DNA of 64,000 bases from Gayadomonas joobiniege G7 (GCF_000300815.1 NZ_AMRX01000006.1:186001-250000); one strand, 5' to 3'; counted from the stretch's first letter, positions 35,047 to 44,467 are shown. Translations and numbers: made by a program. The notes: a model not told the origin generated them from the letters alone.

Positions 35047-35691
35047 ATGCCAATAAAAAAATCAAAACTACCTTACAGTTTTAGTCAAAAAGATTTGCAA
35101 ATAACGGCGAAAAAAGAGTTATTTTCACGATTTTTTAAAATTTCTTTGATTACTTTTAAACATCGCTTGTTTGCTGGCGGTTGGTCACAGGAAGTTCAGC
35201 GCGAATTATTCCAGCGCGGAGATGCAGTGGTGGTATTACCGTTTGACCCAGTCGCTGATAAAATAATAATGTTGGAACAAATTCGCATTGGTTGTATCGA
35301 AAATGCAAACCATCCTTGGTCTTTTGAATTTGTTGGCGGCATGATTGAACCCGGCGAAAGCATCCAGGCAGTGGCGGAGCGAGAAACATTAGAAGAAACT
35401 GGCATGCAATTGCAGGCTATGATACCTGTGCAAAGCTATTTAACGAGTTGTGGCGGTACCAGTGAGCGAATCCATGTTTTTATCGGCCGGGTCAATGCCG
35501 ATGAGGCCTCTGAAATATGCGGTTTGCCGGAAGAGCACGAAGATATCAGGGTACATGCTTTTGACAGTCAAATGGTTATGCAATGGTTGGATGAAGGACT
35601 TATTGAAAACGCCTCACCACTGATTGCACTGCAGTGGCTGAAGTTAAACTTTGTTAAAGTACGTCAACAATGGCGAGAGAAGAGTGAATAA
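35047..35691 (+). CDS. nudF: ADP-ribose pyrophosphatase
   Basis: A 214-residue Nudix hydrolase that cleaves ADP-ribose to AMP and ribose 5-phosphate. The full Nudix box, from GGMIEPGE to REtlEETGM, is at about 97-119. ATG 35047 has AGGATA upstream; an in-frame ATG at 35014 would overlap the predicted promoter region and is not used. It is the first gene of nudF-yqiB-cpdA-yqiA-parE. Confidence 0.93.
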   Translation: MPIKKSKLPYSFSQKDLQITAKKELFSRFFKISLITFKHRLFAGGWSQEVQRELFQRGDAVVVLPFDPVADKIIMLEQIRIGCIENANHPWSFEFVGGMIEPGESIQAVAERETLEETGMQLQAMIPVQSYLTSCGGTSERIHVFIGRVNADEASEICGLPEEHEDIRVHAFDSQMVMQWLDEGLIENASPLIALQWLKLNFVKVRQQWREKSE

Positions 35692-36124
35692 AGTCGCAAA
35701 AAAATACATTCCAGATATCGCATTAATGAACCGAGTATGTGAGCAAAATTATTTTTTGCTTAGCGGTTTAGTTAGTAATTGGCGATTAGATCATATTGAA
35801 GCCTTTGAAACTGGCCCACAAGCGGTTTTTCAAATTCGTGTTCAGCATAGTAGTCGTTTCACGAATGAGATTGAAATGCGCCAATTATCTAATAGCATGC
35901 CGGATATCATGCAACCCAAAGTGCGCATTCGAGTGTATCATGACGCAAAAATGGCTGAAGTGATTGCCAGTCAAAATATGACCCGTATTCAACCGAGTTA
36001 TATTTATCCTAATCCGCATATGCATCAACCAGACGAAAAAATGCAAATAAACCAATTTTTATACGATTGGTTAAGTTATTGCCACGAGCACGGTATGGCC
36101 TTACCAGATCAGGTATTTAGTTAA
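35684..36124 (+). CDS. yqiB: DUF1249 family protein YqiB
   Basis: A 146-residue protein matching YqiB along its length: KKYIPDIALMNRVCEQNY near the start, VRIRVYHDAKMAEV (about 83-96) and the C-terminal QINQFLYDWLSYC (about 124-136). Function unknown; always in this operon. GTG 35684 is chosen because it overlaps the nudF stop by eight bases, has GAGAAGA upstream, and yields the correct N-terminus. The stop overlaps the cpdA ATG by one base. Confidence 0.88.
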   Translation: MNKVAKKYIPDIALMNRVCEQNYFLLSGLVSNWRLDHIEAFETGPQAVFQIRVQHSSRFTNEIEMRQLSNSMPDIMQPKVRIRVYHDAKMAEVIASQNMTRIQPSYIYPNPHMHQPDEKMQINQFLYDWLSYCHEHGMALPDQVFS

Positions 36125-36864
36125 TGTCTGTGACTATTGCTCAAGTAACTGATTGTCATTTGATGGCGGAACCAGAGGCCTTATTTTGCCAAATTAATCC
36201 GGCTGAACGTTTGCAAAAAGTATTGGCTGACATAAAAAACTTGCCAAATACGCCGGATTTTATTGTTTTTACCGGTGATATAGTGCAGCAAGAAACTGCT
36301 GAAAGTTATCAGCTTTTTGCCAATATAGTCGCTAACGCAAAATTACCACAAAAAAAATTTTTATTGCCTGGTAATCATGATTTGCCTGCTGAAATCGCTG
36401 CGTTGAAACGTTCTGAATTGTTTGTTGATAGTGATCACTTCAGTGCTTCAGGTTGGCAGTTTTTATTGTTAGACAGTTACCTTGAAGAGGGGCGAGGTGC
36501 TGGAAGCGTGGATTGCACAGTTTTAAATAAACGGTTAGAACAGGCTGATCATAGTGCTCACCTGGCGCTCTTTGTGCATCATCATATCGCTGAGTTTAAA
36601 AGCTTTATCGATAATTACCCGTTAAACAACGCTTTAGAGCTGCGCCAGGCAATCGCCAAAATAGAAAATTTTAAAGGGCTTTTTCATGGCCATGTACATG
36701 CCTATCAACAAGGTTTAACCGATGGTATTGCTTGGTTTGCCTGCCCTGCCAGTTCAGTGCAATTTGATCACCAAGGAGATAAAAACTATCTGCCAGATTT
36801 TGGTTATCAAGTGATCAAGTGTCAGGCTGATGGCAGAATACAAACAAGCGTGCGCTGGTTATAA
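36124..36864 (+). CDS. cpdA: 3',5'-cyclic AMP phosphodiesterase CpdA
   Basis: A 246-residue class III phosphodiesterase that lowers cAMP and so tunes CRP regulation. The metal-binding blocks are QVTDCHLM (about 7-14), TGDIVQ (about 50), GNHDLP (about 83), HHH near 157 and GHVHAY (about 193). The operon position (between yqiB and yqiA) is that of E. coli cpdA, which supports this over a generic phosphoesterase. Confidence 0.92.
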   Translation: MSVTIAQVTDCHLMAEPEALFCQINPAERLQKVLADIKNLPNTPDFIVFTGDIVQQETAESYQLFANIVANAKLPQKKFLLPGNHDLPAEIAALKRSELFVDSDHFSASGWQFLLLDSYLEEGRGAGSVDCTVLNKRLEQADHSAHLALFVHHHIAEFKSFIDNYPLNNALELRQAIAKIENFKGLFHGHVHAYQQGLTDGIAWFACPASSVQFDHQGDKNYLPDFGYQVIKCQADGRIQTSVRWL

Positions 36865-36865
36865 T

Positions 36866-37447
36866 ATGACAACAAAAAAGATTATATATTTACATGGTTT
36901 TTTAAGCTCACCACAGTCGATGAAGGCTGAGCTAACTAAACAGTGGTTTTACACCCATTATCCTGATATTAAGTTAATTATTCCGCAGCTAGCAAATGAG
37001 CCCAATGCGATCAGAGCACAACTAGAAGCACTACTTCACAAACATAAAAATCAGCTGATAGGATTTATCGGCAGTTCTCTAGGAGGCTTTTTAGCGGCTT
37101 GGTGTGCCCGGCAGAATAATTTGCCGGCAGTGTTGATAAATCCAGCCGCTTACCCTTGGCGATTATTAAATGAGTATTTAGGTCAGCATACCAACCCTTA
37201 CACTAAACAAACCTTTTTCGTTACCGAGGATTATAATCAGTCGTTAAAACAGTTTGATTGTTTACCTAATTTGCAAACGCTAATGGTTTTATTGCAAACT
37301 GGCGACCAAACATTGGATTATCGTGAAGCCGAACAAAAATATCAGGGCTGCAGTATGCAAGTGATCCCAGACGGTGACCACGCTTTTATTAATTACCAGG
37401 ATTATTTACCTAAAATCAGTCAATTTTTATTGTCTAAATCGAGCTAA
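36866..37447 (+). CDS. yqiA: Alpha/beta hydrolase YqiA
   Basis: A 193-residue esterase of the YqiA/YcfP family. The oxyanion motif YLHGFLSSP is near residue 8, the nucleophile elbow GSSLGG at about 69-74, and the catalytic His probably in DGDHAF (about 170). It starts one base after the cpdA stop (TAATATG) and ends three bases before parE. An in-frame ATG at 36830 inside cpdA is rejected. The natural substrate is unknown. Confidence 0.9.
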   Translation: MTTKKIIYLHGFLSSPQSMKAELTKQWFYTHYPDIKLIIPQLANEPNAIRAQLEALLHKHKNQLIGFIGSSLGGFLAAWCARQNNLPAVLINPAAYPWRLLNEYLGQHTNPYTKQTFFVTEDYNQSLKQFDCLPNLQTLMVLLQTGDQTLDYREAEQKYQGCSMQVIPDGDHAFINYQDYLPKISQFLLSKSS

Positions 37448-37450
37448 AGT

Positions 37451-39343
37451 ATGACACAAGAATATAATGCACAGGCAATTGAAGTATTAAGTGGCTTAGA
37501 ACCTGTCCGTCGTCGACCGGGCATGTATACAGATACCACACGCCCGAATCATTTAGGGCAAGAAGTAATAGATAACTCAGTTGATGAGGCGATGGGCGGT
37601 CATGCCAGTCAAATCAAAGTTATTTTGCACCCAGACCAATCCCTCGAAGTTTCCGACAATGGCCGTGGGATGCCAGTTGATATCCACCCAGAGCAAGGGG
37701 TACCAGGGGTAGAGCTGATTCTAACTAAGCTGCACGCAGGCGGCAAATTCTCTAATAAAAACTATGAATTTTCAGGCGGTCTGCATGGTGTTGGGGTTTC
37801 GGTTGTTAATGCGTTATCCACGCGAGTTGAAGTGACGGTAAAAAGAAATGGTGTTGTTTATCAAATTGCGTTTGAAAACGGCGATAAAGTTTCAGATCTT
37901 AGTGAAATAGGCACTTGCGGCAAAAGAAATACAGGCACCTCAGTGCACTTTTGGCCCGATGCAGAATTTTTTGATTCTGCAAAATTTAGCTCAGCCAAGC
38001 TAAAACATGTGCTAAAAGCTAAAGCTGTGCTTTGCCCTGGCCTTGAAATTGAATTTCAGGACAAAGTCACAAACGAAACACATAAATGGTGCTATCAGGA
38101 TGGCCTGCAAGACTATTTAATGCAATCGGTAGAAGGTTTTGAAAGTTTGCCCAAAACGCCTTTTGTCGGAGAGTTTAAAAGTAAAACCGAAAGCGCTGAG
38201 TGGGCCGTTACTTGGTTGGTTGAAGGGGGAGAAGGTCTCTATGAAAGTTATGTCAATCTTATCCCAACCGCTCAGGGCGGGACTCACGTAAATGGTTTGC
38301 GGCAAGGTTTGTTAGATGCAGTCAGAGAGTTTTGTGAGTTTAGAAATTTGATCCCTCGTGGCGTTAAATTAACGCCAGACGATGTTTGGGAGCGCTGCAG
38401 TTACATTTTGTCTGTAAAAATGCAGGATCCTCAATTTGCCGGTCAAACTAAAGAAAGGCTGTCTTCCAGGCAATGTTCTGCGTTTGTATCAGGTGTCGTG
38501 AAAGATGCGTTTAGCTTGTGGCTGAATGAACATACGGATATTGCCGAACAATTAGTTGAAAGTTTTATCGCTAATGCACAAAAGCGAATGCGCGCGGCTA
38601 AAAAAGTGGTGCGCAAAAAGATCACCCAAGGTCCTGCACTGCCTGGTAAGTTGACTGATTGTACCTCGCAAGAGTCGTTACGTTCAGAACTTTTTTTAGT
38701 AGAAGGTGACTCGGCTGGTGGCAGTGCCAAACAAGCAAGAGATAGAGAGTTTCAGGCCATTATGCCGCTGCGCGGCAAAATCTTAAATACTTGGGAAGTT
38801 GAATCTGGTCAGATTTTATCATCGCAAGAAATTCACGATATTTCAGTTGCAATCGGGCTGGATCCGGACAGTCCAGATTTATCTGGTTTACGTTACAACA
38901 AGGTGTGTATTTTGGCTGATGCCGACTCGGATGGGCTTCATATCGCGACGCTGTTATGTGCACTGTTTACCCGTCATTTTAGACCGCTAGTTGAAAACGG
39001 GCATGTTTATGTTGCTATGCCACCGCTGTACCGAATTGATGTTGGTAAAGAAGTTTTTTATGCGTTAGACGAGGATGAAAAAAATGGGATTTTGGATCGC
39101 ATTGAAGCTGAAAAGAAACGCGGTAAAATTAATGTGCAGCGTTTTAAAGGCTTAGGGGAAATGAATCCTTTGCAGCTACGAGAAACCACTATGGACCCTA
39201 ATACAAGGCGTTTGGTCCGCTTAACGATTGATGAAAATGAGTCGACACAAGAGTTAATGGATATGTTGCTGGCCAAAAAGCGCAGCTCAGATCGTAAAGC
39301 TTGGTTAGAGAGTAAAGGCGATCAAGCCGAGATACTGGTTTAA
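37451..39343 (+). CDS. parE: DNA topoisomerase IV subunit B
   Basis: A 630-residue GHKL ATPase subunit of topoisomerase IV, which with ParC separates linked daughter chromosomes. VSDNGRGMPVDIHP (about 68-81) and GGLHGVGVSVVNALS (about 112-126) form the ATP site, EGDSAGGSAKQARDR (about 418-432) and DADSDGLHI (about 495-503) the TOPRIM metal site. The length and the position after yqiA distinguish it from GyrB. Last gene of its operon. Confidence 0.97.
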   Translation: MTQEYNAQAIEVLSGLEPVRRRPGMYTDTTRPNHLGQEVIDNSVDEAMGGHASQIKVILHPDQSLEVSDNGRGMPVDIHPEQGVPGVELILTKLHAGGKFSNKNYEFSGGLHGVGVSVVNALSTRVEVTVKRNGVVYQIAFENGDKVSDLSEIGTCGKRNTGTSVHFWPDAEFFDSAKFSSAKLKHVLKAKAVLCPGLEIEFQDKVTNETHKWCYQDGLQDYLMQSVEGFESLPKTPFVGEFKSKTESAEWAVTWLVEGGEGLYESYVNLIPTAQGGTHVNGLRQGLLDAVREFCEFRNLIPRGVKLTPDDVWERCSYILSVKMQDPQFAGQTKERLSSRQCSAFVSGVVKDAFSLWLNEHTDIAEQLVESFIANAQKRMRAAKKVVRKKITQGPALPGKLTDCTSQESLRSELFLVEGDSAGGSAKQARDREFQAIMPLRGKILNTWEVESGQILSSQEIHDISVAIGLDPDSPDLSGLRYNKVCILADADSDGLHIATLLCALFTRHFRPLVENGHVYVAMPPLYRIDVGKEVFYALDEDEKNGILDRIEAEKKRGKINVQRFKGLGEMNPLQLRETTMDPNTRRLVRLTIDENESTQELMDMLLAKKRSSDRKAWLESKGDQAEILV

Positions 39344-39433
39344 TAAACTTTGATATAAATCTGGCAGTTTTAAAAATATCAGCCACACTGTGTATAGGAA
39401 TTAAGCTGTTTTTCCTGATTCAACTGGGTAATA

Positions 39434-39512
39434 CGCAATGGCTTATGACTTATTTCTAAAACTGGCGTCAGGAGCACGGCCAGCATTGCGTTTTTCAATG
39501 CGTGCTCCGGAG
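39434..39512 (+). repeat. Structured leader with competing hairpins before the GST gene
   Basis: GGAGCAC (39471-39477) pairs with GTGCTCC (39502-39508), and inside it GCATTG (39483-39488) pairs with CAATGC (39496-39501). Upstream, CGCAATG (39434-39440) can instead pair with CATTGCG (39484-39490), so the two folds exclude each other. The Shine-Dalgarno GGAG (39509-39512) abuts the outer stem. No T-run follows, so this is not a standard parE terminator. Confidence 0.55.
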
Positions 39513-39519
39513 CAGATTT

Positions 39520-40155
39520 ATGATAGATTTTTACACATGGAATACCCCAAACGGCCGTAAACTTTCTATTATGTTCGCTGAAACAGGTTTAGCGTACCAG
39601 CTAAAACCTATTAATATCCGTAAAAGCGAACAAAAACAGCCTGAATTTTTAAAAATTAATCCTAATGGTCGTATCCCAGCACTTTTTGATCATGAAACGG
39701 GTCAACGTGTATTTGAATCTGGCGCAGGGTTAATTTATTTAGCTGAAAAATCGGGGCAATTTTTTCAACAATCACAAAAACAAGAAATCCTTAGTTGGTT
39801 GTTTTGGCAAGCGGGGGGATTAGGCCCTATGTTGGGCCAATACAATCATTTTAAGTCGCTGAAAGATAAACAAGCGTATAGCGAAAAGCACTTTCTCTGC
39901 GAAAGTTTTCGTTTGCTTGCGGTAATGGAGTGTACCCTAAAAGAGCAGCCTTATCTTGCCGGCAAGGAGTATTCTATTGCCGATATTATGTGTTATCCAT
40001 GGGCATCCTCGGCAATGAAAGGATTTACCCAAAGTCACCCGCAACATGTTCAAAATTATCCATTTTTACAAGGTTGGTTAAATCAAATCCGGCAACGTCC
40101 GGGTGTTCAACAAGGCAATGCTGTACTTGCCGAACTGAGTCAATCTCTTTATTAA
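39520..40155 (+). CDS. yfcG: Glutathione S-transferase, YfcG-like
   Basis: A 211-residue protein resembling YfcG, the E. coli disulfide-bond oxidoreductase of the Nu-class GST family. N-terminal thioredoxin-like domain with TPNGRKLS (about 8-15) and NPNGRIPAL (about 46-54), ESGAGLIYLAE (about 66-76), then an all-helical C-terminal domain with WLFWQAGGLGPMLGQ (about 93-107). Nu-class enzymes bind two glutathiones and reduce disulfides. ATG 39520 has GGAG seven bases upstream and matches the family start. Confidence 0.85.
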   Translation: MIDFYTWNTPNGRKLSIMFAETGLAYQLKPINIRKSEQKQPEFLKINPNGRIPALFDHETGQRVFESGAGLIYLAEKSGQFFQQSQKQEILSWLFWQAGGLGPMLGQYNHFKSLKDKQAYSEKHFLCESFRLLAVMECTLKEQPYLAGKEYSIADIMCYPWASSAMKGFTQSHPQHVQNYPFLQGWLNQIRQRPGVQQGNAVLAELSQSLY

Positions 40156-40179
40156 TTATTTTTCGTACAGGATCCAATC

Positions 40180-41760
40180 ATGAAAAAAGTCATTATTGTT
40201 GGCAGTATATTGGTTGTTATTAGTCTAGTTGTGCTTTATTTTTCTGGTTTTTTAGACGCTGAAGAACGGATTAGAGTCGCGAGCAACCCGCCCCAAGTGC
40301 AACCATTTAAAGAAATTCAAATGAATTTTACTCATCAGCCAGCGGAGGGGCGTTTTCCTTTTTTAGGTGGTGCTGCGATTGATGTTGATAGTGATGGTGC
40401 GATGGAAATTTTTGTTTCTGGTTCAAAAGGGCAAAACAGCGCATTATTCCAATTTAAACAAGGTGCTATGGTTAACATAGCTGAGCAAGTGAATTTAAAA
40501 ACCACAGAAGCAGTGTTTGGTGCGCTAGCCATTGATATAGACAATGATGGGGCGACTGACTTAGTGACCGCTCAGCAAGATGGTCCTTGGTTGTATCATA
40601 ATAAAAACGGTCGTTTTGTTGCTCAAAAAATCAATGTAGTTATGCCCAAAAATAGTTTTGCGAATGCGATAGCAACAGCAGACATTAATAAAGATGGCTT
40701 GCCTGATTTGTACGTGAGTAACTTTGTTGATGCGGCCAACTTTGTCACTGCAACGTTTAACGATCCTGACCATGCAAAACCCAACTTAATGTTATTAAAT
40801 TTAGGTGATGGCCGTTTTAAGGACGTCACGGTTCAAACAGGCACCCAAGGCAGCCAAAATACGTTTGTGTCCGGTTTTGTGGATTTAGATGGTGATCGTT
40901 TACAAGATTTAGTGGTTGCAAATAATACTGGCACCGTAGAAATTTTTAAAAATCAAGGCGCTTTAAGGTTCACTAAAACGACTTATGAAAGTGGTTTAGG
41001 GTATTGGATGGGATTAGGTATAGGAGATATCGACAAGGATGGCGATCAAGATTTGTATATCTCTAATATTGGTTCGTCAATACCAGAGTCTTTAGTACGA
41101 GGTGATCTGACAGAGCAACAGGTCATCAAACTTGAATGGCTGTTATTACAAAATGATGGGGATATGCGATTTAGTGATGCTACTAAAAAATACAAACTTG
41201 ATGGATATGGTTTTGCGTGGGGCGGCGTTTTTGAAGATGTTAATCTGGATGGAGAGTTAGATTTACTGGTCGCACAAAACTATATTAAGTGGCCTGGTCA
41301 TAAAGTAAATAAATTACCTGGCAAAGCTTTTATTCGGTTAACCGGAAATGAACAAAATGGTTTTTATCATATGGATGAATTAGGACTGAATAATCTAAAT
41401 TACGGTCAATCGGCACTTATCGCTGATATAAACAATGATAATCGGCCGGATGTATTTTGGTTGAATATGGCTGGCAAAGTTCGAGGGTTTATTAATCAGA
41501 GTCAAGTGGATGCTATCAAAGTATTAGTACCAGACCGAGCTGACTATCTTGGTGCCGAAATAAAAGCAACGTTTGCCGATGGTGAGGTGATTACAAAACA
41601 AGTAACTTCAGGTCAAGGCATGGGGACCGATTCTAGCCCGAATGTGTTTTTTGCTGTGCCAGCAGGGCGTGAAGTTGCCAGTATTCAAGTCATTAAAGTT
41701 GATGGCAGTGTCAAAACTTTCCCCTCCCCAAAAACAAATGCAATCTTGTATTTAAACTAA
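40180..41760 (+). CDS. Membrane-anchored CRTAC1-like VCBS/FG-GAP repeat protein
   Basis: A 526-residue protein with an N-terminal TM anchor (about 4-23) and the rest in the periplasm or outside. Seven Ca-binding-like loops of the form D-x-D-x-D-G occur at about 68, 119, 168, 235, 283, 353 and 416, forming an FG-GAP/VCBS beta-propeller. The C-terminal part (about 448-526) matches an ASPIC/UnbV domain, as in CRTAC1 proteins. Function unknown; such proteins bind calcium and probably other macromolecules. It begins 24 bases after the GST stop and may be co-transcribed with it. Confidence 0.8.
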   Translation: MKKVIIVGSILVVISLVVLYFSGFLDAEERIRVASNPPQVQPFKEIQMNFTHQPAEGRFPFLGGAAIDVDSDGAMEIFVSGSKGQNSALFQFKQGAMVNIAEQVNLKTTEAVFGALAIDIDNDGATDLVTAQQDGPWLYHNKNGRFVAQKINVVMPKNSFANAIATADINKDGLPDLYVSNFVDAANFVTATFNDPDHAKPNLMLLNLGDGRFKDVTVQTGTQGSQNTFVSGFVDLDGDRLQDLVVANNTGTVEIFKNQGALRFTKTTYESGLGYWMGLGIGDIDKDGDQDLYISNIGSSIPESLVRGDLTEQQVIKLEWLLLQNDGDMRFSDATKKYKLDGYGFAWGGVFEDVNLDGELDLLVAQNYIKWPGHKVNKLPGKAFIRLTGNEQNGFYHMDELGLNNLNYGQSALIADINNDNRPDVFWLNMAGKVRGFINQSQVDAIKVLVPDRADYLGAEIKATFADGEVITKQVTSGQGMGTDSSPNVFFAVPAGREVASIQVIKVDGSVKTFPSPKTNAILYLN

Positions 41761-41773
41761 AGAGTATCTTAAC

Positions 41774-41806
41774 GCCATCTATTACACTGTCCGGTGAATA
41801 GATGGC
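41774..41806. terminator. Hairpin between convergent genes
   Basis: GCCATCTATT (41774-41783) pairs with AATAGATGGC (41797-41806), with CAC/GTG continuing the stem after one bulged base. Flanked by short TTAA on both sides; a probable shared terminator with weak T-runs. Confidence 0.6.
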
Positions 41807-41829
41807 TTAATAGAGTCAATATAGTGATA

Positions 41830-42624
41830 TCAAAAATGCAGTTCTCTTGGGTTTAGAATTGCCGGCACCAGTGGCGGTTTGTTTGTATCTGCTGGTAAAT
41901 AGGCGGCCACTCTTTTTACCCATAACCTGATATTGGAAAAGTTTAAAAAATCATCCATATGATACAAATTTAGTTGGTAGGGCCCTACGATTTGTGACCA
42001 TGCAGATAAATCAGCCAGTGTGGGATGCTCTGTATCAGCTAAAAATGATTTACTTTGTAGTTTGTTTTCTAGCGTTAATAAGACTGACTTCCTGTGCTCT
42101 GACGCTGTTTTTTTTGCCGCTAGAGGCTCTATTAACCGACGAATAAAAGCCGCACGGTTTAACAATAGTGGCCACAGGTATCTAAGGCCAGCTGGAAAAC
42201 CATGGTGAGTTGTTTGCGCGACACAACGACCTAATTGCATAGCGGCCGGCCAACATTGCCGCAAGCTGCTAGGCTGAAAAAACTTAGGGTATACACTAAA
42301 AAATATTGATGGGATCAAGTGCTCGCTAACCCACTGGTCAATCGTTAAAACCCGATTTTTAACAGCGACTTGTGCTGGCATGAGTGGCCGCTCTGAGATA
42401 CATTGATCAAGCCATAATCCAATTGGCGTCGAGTCGTTGCGTGCTTTTTGCCCTATTTTAAGCACGGGAATGCTGCGACCAAATGGTAATTCACGCTCTG
42501 GGTGGGTTGGGTTCACGTAATATACCTGAAACGGGATCTGTTTATACAATAAAAAGCTGTGAACCTTCATCGCGTAAGGGCTAGTCACATAAGCATAAAG
42601 TGTAACAGGCTCATTGTTTGTCAT
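41830..42624 (-). CDS. Glutathione S-transferase family protein
   Basis: A 264-residue protein with an N-terminal thioredoxin-like GST domain (about 5-80; TSPYAMKVHSFLLYKQIPFQ, IPVLKIG) and a helical C-terminal domain (about 95-255; FLADTEHPTLADLSAW). SPYAMKV places a Ser near the glutathione site as in zeta- or omega-like bacterial classes. Start 42624 overlaps the upstream small membrane-protein gene by 14 bases with AAGGGA upstream; an ATG at 42669 would add 15 residues and overlap more. Substrate unknown. Confidence 0.75.
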   Translation of the reverse strand: MTNNEPVTLYAYVTSPYAMKVHSFLLYKQIPFQVYYVNPTHPERELPFGRSIPVLKIGQKARNDSTPIGLWLDQCISERPLMPAQVAVKNRVLTIDQWVSEHLIPSIFFSVYPKFFQPSSLRQCWPAAMQLGRCVAQTTHHGFPAGLRYLWPLLLNRAAFIRRLIEPLAAKKTASEHRKSVLLTLENKLQSKSFLADTEHPTLADLSAWSQIVGPYQLNLYHMDDFLNFSNIRLWVKRVAAYLPADTNKPPLVPAILNPRELHF

Positions 42625-42988
42625 TTGCTTTGTTTTCCCTTTGTTCGTGTTTAAGATGAAAGCGGACATACTCGCTATGGCTAAGTGATTTGTCCGTGGT
42701 GTCGGGTAAGGGTTGGGTTTTGGCTAGCGTTTCACCAAGCACTTTAATTTTGTTGCCAATTTTATTTTGTAACCAATTAAACGAGCGGTGTACCCAAGGC
42801 AAGCGGCTGCGAGCCCATTGAATACAAAGGCGCATTTTGGGGCTGGCGTAGATTAACAAAGATAGACCGGTTGCTAACAGGATAACAGTGCCAGGTAGCG
42901 GGGTAACTAAAGTTAGCAGGCCAAGTAAGGTTATAAACCAAGCTAATATTTCTAATAACCGACATTTAAGCGAGCGTTGAGGGTTCAT
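42611..42988 (-). CDS. Small membrane protein, PGPGW-like
   Basis: A 125-residue protein with two close hydrophobic helices (about 10-28 and 31-47) joined by TPLPG, then a basic amphipathic segment and a charged C-terminal tail. The Pro-Gly turn between two helices resembles the PGPGW family of putative membrane proteins, but the full motif is not present. It overlaps the GST gene by 14 bases, so the two are co-translated. Function unknown. Confidence 0.6.
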   Translation of the reverse strand: MNPQRSLKCRLLEILAWFITLLGLLTLVTPLPGTVILLATGLSLLIYASPKMRLCIQWARSRLPWVHRSFNWLQNKIGNKIKVLGETLAKTQPLPDTTDKSLSHSEYVRFHLKHEQRENKANDKQ

Positions 42989-43225
42989 AATTAACCTTTT
43001 GTTTTATTAAAAACAAGGATTGATACCTTCAAACGCCGTCAATCTCTATGAGTATAGTGGTTTTATATGAATTTATGCAAAATCGCTAACAGAAAATCAA
43101 ACATTTGATAATGATGCAAAAGCGGCTTTTTGTAATGCTATACTCTCCCTTAGTTAACCTGACTAAATACGATAACGTAAAATATGCCCCAATTAAAAAT
43201 GTGTTTTATTGAGGTAGATACGGTT

Positions 43226-44416
43226 ATGAGGCAATTGAATACCCCTGTTGCTAGCACAAATTTCGCGATTTTTATGATTGCGATCGGTACTTTTATTTTA
43301 GGATTGACTGAATTTTCAAGTATGCCCTTATTGCCGTTAATCGCGCAAAGTTATCAAGTCACACCAGCAATAGCAGGGCAAGTGATCAGTGCATACGCGC
43401 TTGGGGTTGTTGTTGGTGCCCCCTTGTTAATGTTAATGACTAATAAAATAAAACGTCGTAATGCACTCATCATATTTACCCTATTAATGTGTATTGGCAA
43501 TGGTTTAAGTGCGTTAGCGGGTTCTATTACTGAGTTGAGCATTTATCGATTTATCAGCGGTTTGCCGCATGGCGCATATTTTGGCACTGGTTTGTTGCTG
43601 GCTGCTGAGTTAGCACCTAAGCATAAACGTGCTAGCAATATGGCAAAGATCTTTTTTGGTTTAACGATAGCCACTATTGTGGGGGTACCAAGTGCAACTT
43701 TGGTTGGCCAATATCTCGGTTGGCAGACAATTATGGCAGCGGCGTCAGTGCTGTCTGTGTTGACTAGCCTACTCATTTATCTTTTTGTTCCGGCGCGCGC
43801 GATCGAAAACGTTGATAAATTTAGCGATCAGATTAATGTGCTGGGAAATAAGTTGGTTTGGACCATTTTAGCGATAGTGATTGTCGGATTTGGTGGGGTT
43901 TTTTGTATCTATACTTATTTAGCCGATACTATCTTAAATGTCACTCAGACCTCTGCTGAGAGTATCTCTGTGGCCATGGTGATGTTTGGTGTCGGGATGA
44001 CAGTCGGGAATTGGATATGTGGTCAGCTGGCTGATCGTCATCCTATTTATACAACCGGAGGGGCACTCGCCTGTTCGATCATTTTTGCTGTGATATATGT
44101 CTACAGCGCATACAACATTTGGTTATTATATATTACTGTCTTTTTACTTGGTGGCAGTGTTGGCATAGCCGCAGTAATTCAATCTATGTTAATGGATGTA
44201 GCGCCTCAGGCCCACTCTATGATAGGGGCACTAGTGCAATGCTCGTTTAATACTGCCAACGCAATTGGTCCTTGGGTAGGTGGGATGGCGCTAAGTGCTG
44301 GTGCAGGCTTCAATCAAACGGGCTATGTTGCTGCTGCTTTGTTTGCTGGTGGTTTGTTTATGTGGTTTTGCAGTTATTTACAGATGAGAAAACCCACAAT
44401 ACTCGCGGAGCAATAA
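43226..44416 (+). CDS. MFS transporter, DHA1 family (AraJ/YdhP-like)
   Basis: A 396-residue inner-membrane protein with twelve predicted TM helices. GTFILGLTEFSSMPLLPLIA in TM1 and GLPHGAYFGTGLLLAAELAP in TM4 (motif C-like region) are typical of the AraJ/YdhP branch of drug:proton antiporters, which export drugs, purines or sugars. ATG 43226 has GAGGT ten bases upstream; ATG 43184 would add 14 polar residues without a ribosome site. A strong terminator follows. Confidence 0.82.
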   Translation: MRQLNTPVASTNFAIFMIAIGTFILGLTEFSSMPLLPLIAQSYQVTPAIAGQVISAYALGVVVGAPLLMLMTNKIKRRNALIIFTLLMCIGNGLSALAGSITELSIYRFISGLPHGAYFGTGLLLAAELAPKHKRASNMAKIFFGLTIATIVGVPSATLVGQYLGWQTIMAAASVLSVLTSLLIYLFVPARAIENVDKFSDQINVLGNKLVWTILAIVIVGFGGVFCIYTYLADTILNVTQTSAESISVAMVMFGVGMTVGNWICGQLADRHPIYTTGGALACSIIFAVIYVYSAYNIWLLYITVFLLGGSVGIAAVIQSMLMDVAPQAHSMIGALVQCSFNTANAIGPWVGGMALSAGAGFNQTGYVAAALFAGGLFMWFCSYLQMRKPTILAEQ

Positions 44417-44442
44417 AAAAGGCAGCGCAAAGCTGCCTTTTT
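44416..44442. terminator. Bidirectional rho-independent terminator
   Basis: AAAAAGGCAGC/GCTGCCTTTTT with a 5-nt loop, ending in T5 on both strands, between the convergent MFS and nhaD genes. Confidence 0.95.
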
Positions 44443-44467
44443 GATGTTGAAATAATTGATCTAGGGA

